A DNA stretch of 64,000 nt from Pseudonectria foliicola (taxonomy: Eukaryota > Ascomycota > Sordariomycetes > Hypocreales > Nectriaceae), in assembly GCA_003693505.1 (NCBI GenBank), contig QUZD01000004.1, positions 248,343-312,342 on the forward strand. Direction: 5' to 3'. The position numbers were made by a program, and so were the translations under genes. Under the pieces are notes generated by a model, which was not told the DNA's origin, did not search any database, and saw only the letters and a program-made list of their open reading frames with translations. How positions within the stretch are numbered: the stretch's first letter is position 1; the number at the start of each line of letters is the position of its first letter. Below are positions 54,747-64,000 of this stretch, one piece after another.

Positions 54747-56048
54747 TCAAGTCTTCCACTTTATGTCGTCAAAGGACACAATAGGGCCGCTGTAGGTGAC
54801 CGTCTCGGGCTGCTTCTCAACCTTTTCTTGAGCCGTAAAGCCAGCCATCTCGAGAATGGCGCGTCTAGCACCGCCGATACCGCCGCCGTTGCCGAGTCTT
54901 TGTGCGATGCCCATGTTGGCGGCCGTCGTGTAGATGTCGGCGGCGTCGAGAGAGGATCCCTGGCGCCAACTCAGGAAGCCTCTGCCGCCGAGTCGCAACA
55001 TCTCGCTGCGCACCTGGGACGCAAGGATCTGGCATCGATCGGGCCACGCGTTACCGCACTTGTCGGCCTTTGTCAGAACGACGAGGGTGCGCGTGTTCGA
55101 CTTTGCCAGCGTGCTCAGCATCCAGCGATCCATGTCCTGGAGCTTCTTGTCAGCCGGCACCAGCAGTACGGCGCCGCGGCACATCTTTCTGGCCTCGAGA
55201 TACTTGAGGATCGTCTTGCCCCAGTCGGCCTGGCTCCTGAAGCCGTAGCCAGGCGTGTCCATGAGAACGAGACTGTGCTTGGGGGGCGCATCGCCCTTGC
55301 GGACGAGTTCGAGTGCAATCTTGGGACGAGGTCCAAGACCATAGGCGTTCATGGTTGTTGTCCTCCCAGGTCGTGCGCTTACCCTGGCGATTTCCATACC
55401 GCCCACAAGGGCATTGAGGAACGACGATTTGCCAGCATTGGAGGCGCCGAGCACGACAATCTCTGGGACGTGGTCGTTTCGAGGGTGGTGGTAGAGGTTC
55501 TCCGCGGAGTAGAGAAGACGGCATCCCGACGTGAAGAACTTGCTCGCGGCAGCGAGGGCAGGCCTGTCGTGTTTGGTGACTTCAGCAGGTAGATCCTGGT
55601 CCTGCATGTAGCAGATGGACTCTTGCTGATGGAGAATATTCTGGAACGGCTTCATCCCTTTTGGAGCTGGCCTTTTTGAGCGCATGAGATTTTCGCGCGT
55701 CTGTGCATTGCGAATAGCTATGCCAGAGATTGGCGTCGGTGAGCCCAGCTGGTTCGAGGTGCTGCGGCTGGCGGCTGGTGTTGATGCAGTCTCTTCTTCG
55801 GGCTTGATTGCTGTTGATCGTGTTTCCTCCACGACGTCTTCCTCAGCCTGAGGATCTGGCTGAGTACGCGATTGGCCTATTCGGCTTAGAGACGTTCGGC
55901 GGCCAGGTCTCTTCCGTAGCATGAGCCCGGTCGACGTTGAGAAGGAGGCTGTGGAGACGACATGATGAAAATGATGAGGTTGTTGATGCCATAGTTGGAA
56001 CAAGGCGACAGAGCCCAAGGCGTTTGGCATACGCGGTACCACTTTCAT
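54747..56048 (-). CDS. EngB/YihA-type GTPase, probably mitochondrial
   Basis: Single exon of 433 residues from the ATG at 56048 (the in-frame TTG five codons upstream is discounted). The first 60 residues are rich in Arg, Ser and Leu and lack acidic residues, as in a mitochondrial presequence. The GTPase core has G1 'GASNAGKSS', G2 region 'RPGRTTTMNAYG', G3 'DTPGYGF', G4 'TKADK' and a weak G5. The EngB branch is marked by 'PEIVVLGASNAGKSSFLNAL' and 'LMDTPGYGFRSQADWGK'. Bacterial relatives assist assembly of the large ribosomal subunit, so a role in mitoribosome biogenesis is inferred. It shares a 393 bp divergent promoter region with the AlkB gene. Confidence 0.9.
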   Translation of the reverse strand: MKVVPRMPNALGSVALFQLWHQQPHHFHHVVSTASFSTSTGLMLRKRPGRRTSLSRIGQSRTQPDPQAEEDVVEETRSTAIKPEEETASTPAASRSTSNQLGSPTPISGIAIRNAQTRENLMRSKRPAPKGMKPFQNILHQQESICYMQDQDLPAEVTKHDRPALAAASKFFTSGCRLLYSAENLYHHPRNDHVPEIVVLGASNAGKSSFLNALVGGMEIARVSARPGRTTTMNAYGLGPRPKIALELVRKGDAPPKHSLVLMDTPGYGFRSQADWGKTILKYLEARKMCRGAVLLVPADKKLQDMDRWMLSTLAKSNTRTLVVLTKADKCGNAWPDRCQILASQVRSEMLRLGGRGFLSWRQGSSLDAADIYTTAANMGIAQRLGNGGGIGGARRAILEMAGFTAQEKVEKQPETVTYSGPIVSFDDIKWKT

Positions 56049-56441
56049 GGCGAGTAGTCTCAAGAACTTTACTTCACATCATTTTCAGGTCTAAACCATC
56101 TCCTATTCTCGTTGAAAACGATTTGTGCATCGATGCTACTGTTGGCCTTGGACGTTAAGCAGCCATGAGAGAAATGAATCGCGTCACGTGGGCTTGGAGC
56201 AATCTCGTGACCCACCAGCAACCACAATCAATAAGGCAGACAGTCAGTGCTCACGATATTGAAAGGGTCATTGCAAGATCAAGTCGAGGGATTGTGTTTG
56301 GTGTTGCAAAGATAAAAACGAGATTCAAGGCCGCTTGAGCGAGGAGCCGTCTTTTCCCAGTACTACGTACCTCCAGCTCTACGATATCTGGAGGCAGAGA
56401 GAGAGGGAGAGGGAGAGGGAGAGAGAGATTCGACACTCATC
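56049..56441. other. Divergent promoter region EngB/AlkB with GA tract
   Basis: Short region between two divergent genes. A GAGAGG-type purine tract (56395-56429) sits directly upstream of the AlkB ATG. Confidence 0.6.
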
Positions 56442-57572
56442 ATGACTACCGCCAACCTCACCGAGCTGGATGCCCATGAGCAGCCCTCGGATGAGATGAG
56501 AGCCGAATGGAAGAGTTTCTCTCGCCAGGATCCATCAACACTTATCAAGGACACCCGGATCGACGATCCTCGCTGCTCCGCAAATAAGTCTGGTTTTTGT
56601 AAGGCTGCAACACTGCCTCAATCCCAACTCGCCAGCGCTTTTGCCCAAATTTCTCCTGAACTTGCTGTTGAGGCCACCTCTGACGCACCTGTGCTTCATC
56701 ACCCGCTTCTTCCGGGTCAGTCCAAGTCCCCTCCCCCCCAATACTCGTCGCCTGTGACTCCCCGTTGCTGACTCTTTACTTGCCGCTCTCTAGGACTCTT
56801 GATAGTGCCATCGCTCATACCACCGGCTGTGCAGCAGTCACTGCTAGATCGCATGATTCATCGCGATCTTAGCAACCCAGGGCATCAGACTAACCTTCAT
56901 CTACACTACGACCTCCCTTACCCTGAACCTCAAGATGGCCGAAACGCCTCCTTCTTCTCCCTAGAACCCGACTCGCCTCCCTCATTCACGCCCAAGGACC
57001 CTGCCGTCCACAAACCGCTGTCTATCAAGCAAGTCTTGCAGCGTCGTCTTCACTGGGTCACCCTTGGCGGCCAGTACGACTGGACCAACCGAGTGTACCC
57101 GTCCGAGGAACCGCTCGCTTTCCCGCAGGACATTGCCCGATGTCTGGAGGCGCTGTTCCCAGAGACCCAGGCGCAGGCCGCCATCCTCAACTTTTACACT
57201 CCTGGCGACACGATGATGATGCATCGTGATGTGAGTGAGGAGGTCGACAAGGGTCTCATTAGTCTCAGCTTTGGTTGCGATTGTCTCTTCATGATTGCCC
57301 CCAACGGTGCCGATTTTGCGCAGCCCGACGAGGGTGTTGCTGAGAAGCCGTACCTGTTGTTGCGATTGCGGTCTGGGGATGCCATTTACATGAGCAAAGA
57401 GTCGAGATATGCGTGGCACGGCGTACCAAAGGTGCTCAAAGACACTTGCCCCCCGCATCTAAAAAACTGGCCTGCAGGTGATGGTGTTGGAAACGACGCC
57501 GGCAAATACGATGAGTGGCGTGGTTGGATGCAGACTAAAAGAATCAACCTCAACGTTCGCCAGATGAGATGA
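56442..57572 (+). CDS. AlkB-family dioxygenase (ALKBH1-like)
   Basis: Two exons, 56442-56715 and 56794-57572, over a 78 bp intron, give 350 residues. Fe(II)/2-oxoglutarate dioxygenase that oxidatively removes methyl groups from nucleic acids. The catalytic set is complete: His235-x-Asp237 ('MMHRDVSEE'), His300 ('YAWHGVPK') for iron, and the C-terminal 'RINLNVRQ' with two arginines, of which the first binds 2-oxoglutarate. Fold markers 'ILNFYTPGDTMMMH' and 'ISLSFGCDCLF' match ALKBH1. The N-terminal 90 residues are a poorly conserved helical region. Substrate (DNA or tRNA) is not deducible, and no obvious targeting sequence is present. Confidence 0.93.
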
Positions 57573-58017
57573 GCGCCCAGCCATCGGAACTTGGCGCGGA
57601 TAGCTCTCTACATCCGCTGTAGCTCATCATTATCGACCCAGATGAAATATCCACGTGCCTGATCCTTAGCACCCGCTGGTTTACATAGCAACTGCTAGGG
57701 TGGACTATGATCAACCACTTCCACCTAAGGTAGGCAGTCTCACACTTGAAATCCCAGCAATCAGCAATGAAGTTCGAGTCAGCACTGCAGAGGACGACCA
57801 CTTTTTCTGTTACAATAACGTGCTTGTTTGATCAAGCTGTCCATCTTTATAGATCCTGACCAAAACGCCAGTTCCCTCCCATCGAACGCCATCTAAAGTA
57901 CGTACATATATGTTGGCAACAATGCATGCCTTCTTTGTGCCTAGTCTCACATAGTGTGAGAGTCCTGTCATCCGAGACACCTTGGGGCATTCTTTCATCC
58001 TCGGCGAGGTTGTTTCC
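57573..58017. other. Convergent intergenic region, no gene seen
   Basis: About 450 bp of AT-rich 3' flank between converging genes; nothing assignable. Confidence 0.55.
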
Positions 58018-61000
58018 TCATGCGAAACCAAAACCTTGCGCATTCTCCAGCGCCATATTAAGTCTCTCTCGGAGAACTTCCTTGTCCTTGTACTCCGGCA
58101 GCAACAATGTCCCGTAGCACGTGTACGCTGTAGGCAGATGACCTCCATCGCCCTCTTCCTCTCCATTCTTCTGAATCACAAATTGGAGGTTCTTCATGCC
58201 TCCAACAGGTACACGGTCCGACGATGTAACAAATTCCAGCAGTCTGCGTCTCATCCTTTCGTCATACTTCTTTACGATGGACCAAAAGTCTTTGATTGTA
58301 CGGTGCGACGCATCCCAGCTAACATAGCGGGTGTAACGACGTAGCTCCAAGATATCAATCTCCTGCACACCCTCAACAAGTGACTGCAGAATAGGAGGGC
58401 TGAGTAGCGACAGCGACTTGGCATTCAAGCATATTCGGAAGCCCCGTTCGAAAGCCTGAAACTGGGTGCGGACAGAAACATCTGTAAGGTAGCGGATATA
58501 GTCGCTCACATAGGCATCTCGGTTATCATTAGTAACCATTGGCGCGTCTTCAGGGTTTGCAGCCTGAGGCGGCGCAATATCGCTGGCACCCGACGCTGCC
58601 AGAGGCCATAAGGATATGGCGCTCGTCATGTCACGCGTGACATTGCTGCCAAAAGACGAGACGGAGAACTCGTACGTGCGGGCAAAGATATCTTCCACCG
58701 AGCCATCTTTTTCATCCCACTCCAATAGCATCGTCAGGCCGCTGGCCAGGTCGGGCCAACCGTCGGCGATGTGGTGAAGCTCGCCGACGGGCTTTCCGAG
58801 TAGCTTTCGGTAGAGGGCCCTCGGGAACGTGACCGGCAGGGTCAGCCCATTGAACAGTGCAAGAGAAATGAGCATGCCCATCAGCTCGTACTTCCACTCT
58901 TCGGTAAGGGATCCAGGGGCAAACCAAGCCATGCGTGTTCTCTCGTCAACGGTGAAGGCACCGTATTGAGGATTCAGACATTCGGCAATGGCTAAACGGA
59001 AGAACTCCTGCTGAACGCCCCCAGAATCGAAGCCTTCTTCGCCTCCGTTTTCTCCAAGGTGGACCTTGAGTGGACGCAAGAGCTCTCGCTCCTCACGCTT
59101 CCAGAGCTGATCAAATGCATCCCGCACGACATGTTCCCGGCTGATTTCAAGGATCAAGTATTTCGAAGCTGCTGTTTTGAGAAGGTCCTGCAATACCATC
59201 TTGTGGTGGGGATTTGTAATCAGGCTTCCGGGGTCGACGATTGCGCCCATGCGCGTCTTGAGCGAGCTGGATTCTTCAAACATACGACTCATCCGAGCGA
59301 AATTGATAGACCGGAAAAAGGAAACTAGAGTGTCTGGGCTAAAGATATACGGATAGTCCAGGATGTGTCGCCTCCACCCTGTGGACTTGAAAGTGAGCCA
59401 CTCTACCGGCATCTCAATAGCATCGAGTCGGTCGGAAAAATAATCCACTCGGAATTGGATGTCTCCGAGGAGCAGAAGGTTTCGGTTCTCATCTACAGGC
59501 ACATATGGTTTAGCCTTGAACCGAACATAGTTTGGGCTCTCGACACTTCACTTACACATCGTCTCGATAAAGGATAAGGCACCGCCGAAAGGGCCGCTGT
59601 CCATGGAAAAATCCGGTCGACCATTCCACTCAGTGAGCAAGACCATGCGAGCCCAATCAAGCAGGATCGTGTGCACGCGAGTTTCATGCAACAGGCGTTC
59701 TGCTTCTGAGAATTTCAAGACAGGGACAGACCCAGAACTCAAAAAGTCCAGTTCGTTGATCAATAGATCAAGGATATCCTGAGCTGATGATTGTTTTGTC
59801 GTCGGGGCCATTTTCGAGTAGCATCGACGCGCAGTGATTGCACTAAAAAGCCTACGCGCCAGCCGGATGGCTAGGTCGTTTGAAAATGCATCATCGTAAT
59901 CAAGGCAGCGTGAAGGTGGCTGCCTTGCCAGAGTGCTCCCACCTGCCAAGGTGAGGCCATTTGATCGAATACGCGACATCTCGTAAAGTGTTCTCGAGTC
60001 AGAAACCACTGGAGCTGCCGCAACTAGAGCATGCATACATATAGCCATGAGCCGTCCAGCCTCGGCATCTTCAAGTCCTGATTGCAGTCGCCGTTGCCCT
60101 TTGCGTTTAACGGAACGCAGGTGCTGCGCAGACTGCGGCGGCACGAAGAGACTGGCTGCAGCAAGCCAAACACTATGAAACACAAGGCTTGGTGCCACGC
60201 CAATGAGACGATGCAAGCAGTACCAAAGAGTCTGCGAATCGTAAGGCTGGCCCTCACAAGTAAACGAGTCGAGAAGGGCTCGGGGGTCCCCGAGCACGCG
60301 GAAGATCGATTGTTCATTGAACTCCTTCCATTCTTTTTTCGAAGACTTGCTGGAGTACTCTGGCCGTCTCTTAAGAGGCGTTGGGGCCCCAGTGGGTGTG
60401 GGAAATGGGGTACTCGGTCCCGCCGATCGTGCGATTATAGCTGCTTCTGCAGTACCATCTTGTTCAAACAGATCACATATGAAGTTGACAGTTTGAACGT
60501 CCAGCTTCGCTAAGGATTGTGGGAGGGTATTGCTCAATAAGGCTTCAGGAACCTCTGCATCGAACTCGTCGAGATCCTGTGTAGAGTTTGGCCGGTGGGT
60601 TTTCCGCTTAGCATCTACCGTCAAGCATGGCGGAGTGGCAGTCTGCTTTGGCTTTTTCAAGGTCGGGGTCACGGCCGTCGAGATTGGCGGCATCACATTC
60701 TCGAAAAAGGCTGGCTTTGATGGGATGTCGGGGATCCCTCTTCCAGAAACAAGAGCATTAGTCTTACTAGGACGAGATGGTTTGTCATGGTAGCCAGTGA
60801 GGCGAGGAGATAAAAGCGCGGCTCTGGGCTCGTCTGATAGGACACCGGGCAAAAATGGCTCCAACGGTGTAGGCCTCTTGGGCTTAGCAGAAGAGTGGTT
60901 CCGGGATTTGGACGAGGAACCGCGTCGTGATTTGGATCCTTTAGAGATGTAGGCAGCTTCGGGCGGCGCCTGTGCCTCGGCAGCACCGTCCTTGTCGTCC

Positions 61001-62385
61001 CGATTGTCCGAATGCTTCTTGACCCCACCTTGTTCGTCCCCAAAATCATCTGCTGCCTCGCCCGTCGACGCCCTTGAGATACTGTAGGTATGAGCTAGCG
61101 GCCTTGGCCTTTCATCAGAAGTGATGCCTAGATCCTGTTGCCTCTCTCGCTCCAAATCCGCGATTTGGCTAGACATAGCTTCCACGCCATTGGGTGTGAG
61201 CCACTCGAGCATCTTGAACGCGACCGTTCCGAACAGGTTGGCAGCGAAAGAGCGGTGGTCTTTGCTAGCTGGTGACTCCATGACTTGAAAATTTGGGTTC
61301 GGAATGGAGTCAGCCTTGTCCAGTGAGCCTTGGCCGTTGCTCTTGCTCGCACTAAAGTCTTCGGGATTCGTTCTGGTCGGGCCTGGATGGCTTGATCGTC
61401 GGGATGGAGTCCGCACAGTCAGGCTAGGGCTCGTCGAAGGCTTCGCCTTAAGAGCGTATTTGGGAATTGGGTGTCCGGTTCTGTTCAGGTCGGGGTGAGG
61501 CGGTGATGCCGGCCGGGTCGAGAAAACGAGAGACCCTACAGCGGCCGTCGGCTCCTTGGGTTGGTGTAGATGTAGGTGCGGACACAACCCGCTCTCAGCG
61601 TTGTCCTGGCTCGCCAAGTAAACAGCCAATGTCCGAGCGCTCGTGGCATTATATCTTCGGATGGGTGCTTTGTCTGCGAGGCGTTTTCGGCAAGCGAAAC
61701 AGGTCGGAGTCACACAGTTGGGCTGATCGCAGCCAATGCGTAGCTGGACAACATATCTTCAGAGGTATGGGTCAGCCCGTCGCCCTTGATCGATGGAGCG
61801 AGCGAAAAAAAAGCTATTTAAACACATACCGCTCAACAAGGAGCTGGAAGCCATGGCGGCGGGCTGCACGATGAATGGCATACACGCGGCTTGGGTTCTC
61901 GATGTCCTGAACACAGGAAGTAAGCTCGGCAGGCGCATCAGGTGGCAGACGCGCAAATGGCGCCTCTTGCCATAGCCCAGCTAGCAGGTCCAAGTCACGA
62001 GGGGTATCGAGAGAGCGGCCTCGCTCGGGCATGTTTTCGGGCGTCATGACATGGAGTAAGGTTAGAACAGTGTCAAGGGGCAAGGGCGGAAACGAAGTCT
62101 TCGTTGGTGTTGGTTGGTGATGTGTCACTGACGTGTCAGCTGGCCCGGCCCAGAGAAAGGCTCTCAGTCGACCGTCGAGTGCATTGAAGTAGGCTGATAC
62201 AGGCGCTCGAGTCGAAGATATGGAAAAATTAGTTGGTAACCTGTAGATTCGCAGCAACAAGCACCAAGGTTGCGGACTGCGTATGGCGATAGTGTCCGTA
62301 GAGGCTGGCAGGGGTTGGGGTGAGGGAAGGCTGACCGGTCAGGTGTGGAGATCCACACCAGCCACATACATAGCTGCTTTGTCAT
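58018..62385 (-). CDS. HUL4: AZUL-HECT E3 ubiquitin ligase (HUL4-like)
   Basis: Exons 61830-62193, 59556-61756 and 58018-59492 are firm; a 16-base first exon (62370-62385, 'MTKQL') is proposed because it fits phase and has a GTATGT donor, but the 176 bp intron is long and the true start is uncertain. This gives about 1,351 residues. After the first firm intron the text 'VERYVVQLRIGCDQPNC' opens a zinc-binding AZUL-type domain (C-x4-C-x4-C-x2-C, later 'LCPH'), as in UBE3A. A long Ser/Pro-rich linker follows. The C-terminal HECT domain includes 'NRNLLLLGDIQFRVDYFSDR', 'GGVQQEFFRL' and the catalytic Cys in 'AYTCYGTLLLPEY'. It attaches ubiquitin by a thioester relay. The 63 bp intron 59493-59555 has an in-frame TGA, so retention truncates the protein before HECT. 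Confidence 0.9.
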
Positions 62386-62789
62386 GTCAGAGCCGTAAAA
62401 AGGCACGAAAGGGGTTGTTTGCGCCACACTCTGATTATGGCGCAGCAATGCATGTGAGCACAGCGGGGTCGTCGCAAAGCCAGGCGAGTCACGGCGATCA
62501 GGTATGGTGGTAAAGGTAACTGTACAGTGTTTCCAGAGCAGAAAGGGTGGACTGCAAGGTATTGGATACGGGCTTAGTCAGGCTTCTGGTGACGTTATCG
62601 TGCAAGCCCCGCCATAACCCACCAACTCGCTTTGAATTTATTCTTCCATCCCATTTGTTCCCAGCATCCCGACATTCGAAAAATCCTCCAGCTGGGCGAT
62701 CGTCAACAATTTTTCCTTATCGCGTCCGTCAGCTCGCTCAAGAACGTCTCTCCTCACATCAAATTAGAAAGAAAGCAGTTTTGTGCGCC
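62386..62789. other. Divergent promoter region HUL4/REI1
   Basis: About 400 bp between two divergent genes. It is likely to contain both transcription starts and perhaps untranslated first-exon sequence of the HUL4-like gene. No repeats. Confidence 0.5.
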
Positions 62790-64000
62790 ATGGCGACGTC
62801 TATTCAGGCGGCGGCGCAACCGTCCGCCACTGCGGCGTCTCATCCGTATACCTGCAACACTTGCCAGGTTGCGTATCGCAATATTGATCTCCAAAAGGGC
62901 CACATGAAGAGTGACTGGCAGTGAGTACACGGGCATACGAACCTTATACTGTTTATTTTCTTGCTTTGATTGGAACTGACCATCGACGCACCTAACAGCC
63001 GCTACAACCTGAAGCGCAGAGTCGCCTCCCTTCCTCCCATTTCCGCCGAAGTCTTTACCGAAAAGGTTCTTCAAGCGCGCGCTGCAACAACAGCTGAGGC
63101 CGACAAGGCCTACTTCGAGCGTTCGTGCGAAATTTGCGAGAAAACATACTATAGTGAAAACGCCTACCAGAATCATCTGTCCAGTCAGAAACACAAACTC
63201 AAGGAGGAGTCAACGGCTGGCCAGCAGCCTGTGCCTGGCCGCGCTGACGACGAGACCACTTCGGTCGTTAGCTCCACGTTCTCTTTGGGCGACCCTATCG
63301 CCGCAAGCCAGGGCGAGGTCGATTCAGATGCTGAACAAGAGTTCAACCAGGTAGTTGAAGGTCTTCAGAAAGCCCAGGTTAGCGACCAGAGGCCGTCTCC
63401 TGTCAAGCGCCCCTCCAACCCGCCTCCCTCCGCCGGAGAGATGGCCGAAGAGAGTCGTGAGTCACAATCGGCGACTCCTGTCCCCACTGCCAAGGAGCCG
63501 TCGTGGACTCTTGAATCCTGCATCTTCTGCAACTACTCGTCCCCCAGCGTGTCGCTCAACGCCCATCACATGGAGCGTTTCCATGGCATGTTTATCCCCG
63601 AGAAGAATTACCTTGCTGATCTCGAGGGCCTGCTTCAATACCTGCAAGACAAAGTTCGCATCGGCCACCAATGCGTATACTGCGACAAGACCAAGACAAC
63701 GGTGTTTGGTATTCAAACCCACATGCGTGACAAGGGCCACTGCAAGGTTCCATTTACTACCGAGGAGGAGCAACTAGAAATTGGAGACTTTTACGACTTT
63801 AGAAGCACCTATTCGGACGGCGAAGACGACGAAGACGACGATTCCGTGGCTGACGAACCCCACGGAGGTGCCAAGTTGGGTGGCCGTCGGGCGACTAAGT
63901 TTGAGGGTGCTGATGGGGAGGAAATCGCAGACGGAGACGCCGATGGCTGGGAGACAGATAGTTCTGCTTCTTCGCTCGATTCGGCCGACCTGACTGCGGT
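62790..64000 (+). CDS. REI1: REI1-type 60S ribosome biogenesis zinc-finger protein, 3' partial
   Basis: Two exons, 62790-62920 and 62999 to the window end, with a 78 bp intron, give 378 or more residues. Four C2H2 fingers are visible: 'YTCNTCQVAYRNIDLQKGHM' with 'SDWHRYNLKRR' (the ribosome-associated U1-like finger), 'CEICEKTYYSENAYQNHLSSQKH', 'CIFCNYSS..HHMERFHG' and 'CVYCDKTKTTVFGIQTHMRDKGH'. An acidic region ('DGEDDEDDDSV') follows, then 'GRRATKFEGADG'. REI1 binds pre-60S particles in the cytoplasm and helps recycle Arx1/Alb1 and probe the exit tunnel. The C-terminal domain is outside the window. Confidence 0.95.

Noticed and set aside
54828..55592. A 254-residue plus-strand frame
   Set aside because: Antisense to the EngB-type GTPase, whose G motifs define the real frame.

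Overview
This window is genomic DNA of a filamentous ascomycete. The genes are split by many short introns (about 50-80 bp, GT-AG with TAG/CAG acceptors and CTNAC-like branch points). Recognisable families include a GH11 xylanase, a Zn2Cys6 regulator, a HET-domain protein, an ent-kaurene-oxidase-like P450, YAT and ACT-type permeases, and an NLR N-terminal domain. The mix points to Sordariomycetes, probably Hypocreales, but sequence reading alone cannot name the species. I assigned 23 protein-coding genes, most with exon boundaries that join in frame. Two run off the window ends: a GNAT acetyltransferase at the left and the ribosome-biogenesis factor REI1 at the right. I saw no rRNA, tRNA, CRISPR array or intact transposon.

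Layout. 0-9 kb: GNAT acetyltransferase (partial), mannose-6-phosphate isomerase, secreted GH11 xylanase, secreted histidine phosphatase, NmrA-like protein. 8.8-26 kb: an Artemis/SNM1-type nuclease, an ACT-type permease, a Zn2Cys6 transcription factor, a HET-domain allorecognition protein, a YAT permease and a P450. 26-36 kb: two large housekeeping genes, the helicase MAK5 and an MLP1/TPR nuclear-basket protein. 36-48 kb is gene-poor: a membrane protein with three six-cysteine repeats (broken by an assembly gap), a conserved hypothetical, a small Hce2/Ecp2-like secreted protein, and a stand-alone domain resembling the N-terminus of fungal NLRs. 48-64 kb: HIRA/HIR1, an orphan secreted protein, an EngB-type mitochondrial GTPase, an ALKBH1-like dioxygenase, an AZUL-HECT ubiquitin ligase (HUL4-like) and REI1.

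The housekeeping genes sit in compact convergent or divergent pairs (P450/MAK5, EngB/AlkB, HUL4/REI1). The accessory genes are flanked by 1-2.8 kb intergenic stretches carrying short repeats. I see no biosynthetic cluster or operon-like system. The genes appear functionally independent, apart from general themes: DNA repair and chromatin (Artemis, AlkB, HIRA), ribosome biogenesis (MAK5, REI1, possibly EngB), and self/non-self or cell-surface functions (HET, NLR-N, cysteine-repeat protein, Hce2-like).

The most notable observations are the three-repeat six-cysteine membrane protein, whose repeats share a conserved spacing and an intron position; an assembly gap in that gene bordered by what looks like Illumina P7 adapter read-through; two GC-AG introns, one of them open and a multiple of three; the stand-alone NLR N-terminal domain; and a recurring TACCTAGGTA-type motif in upstream regions.
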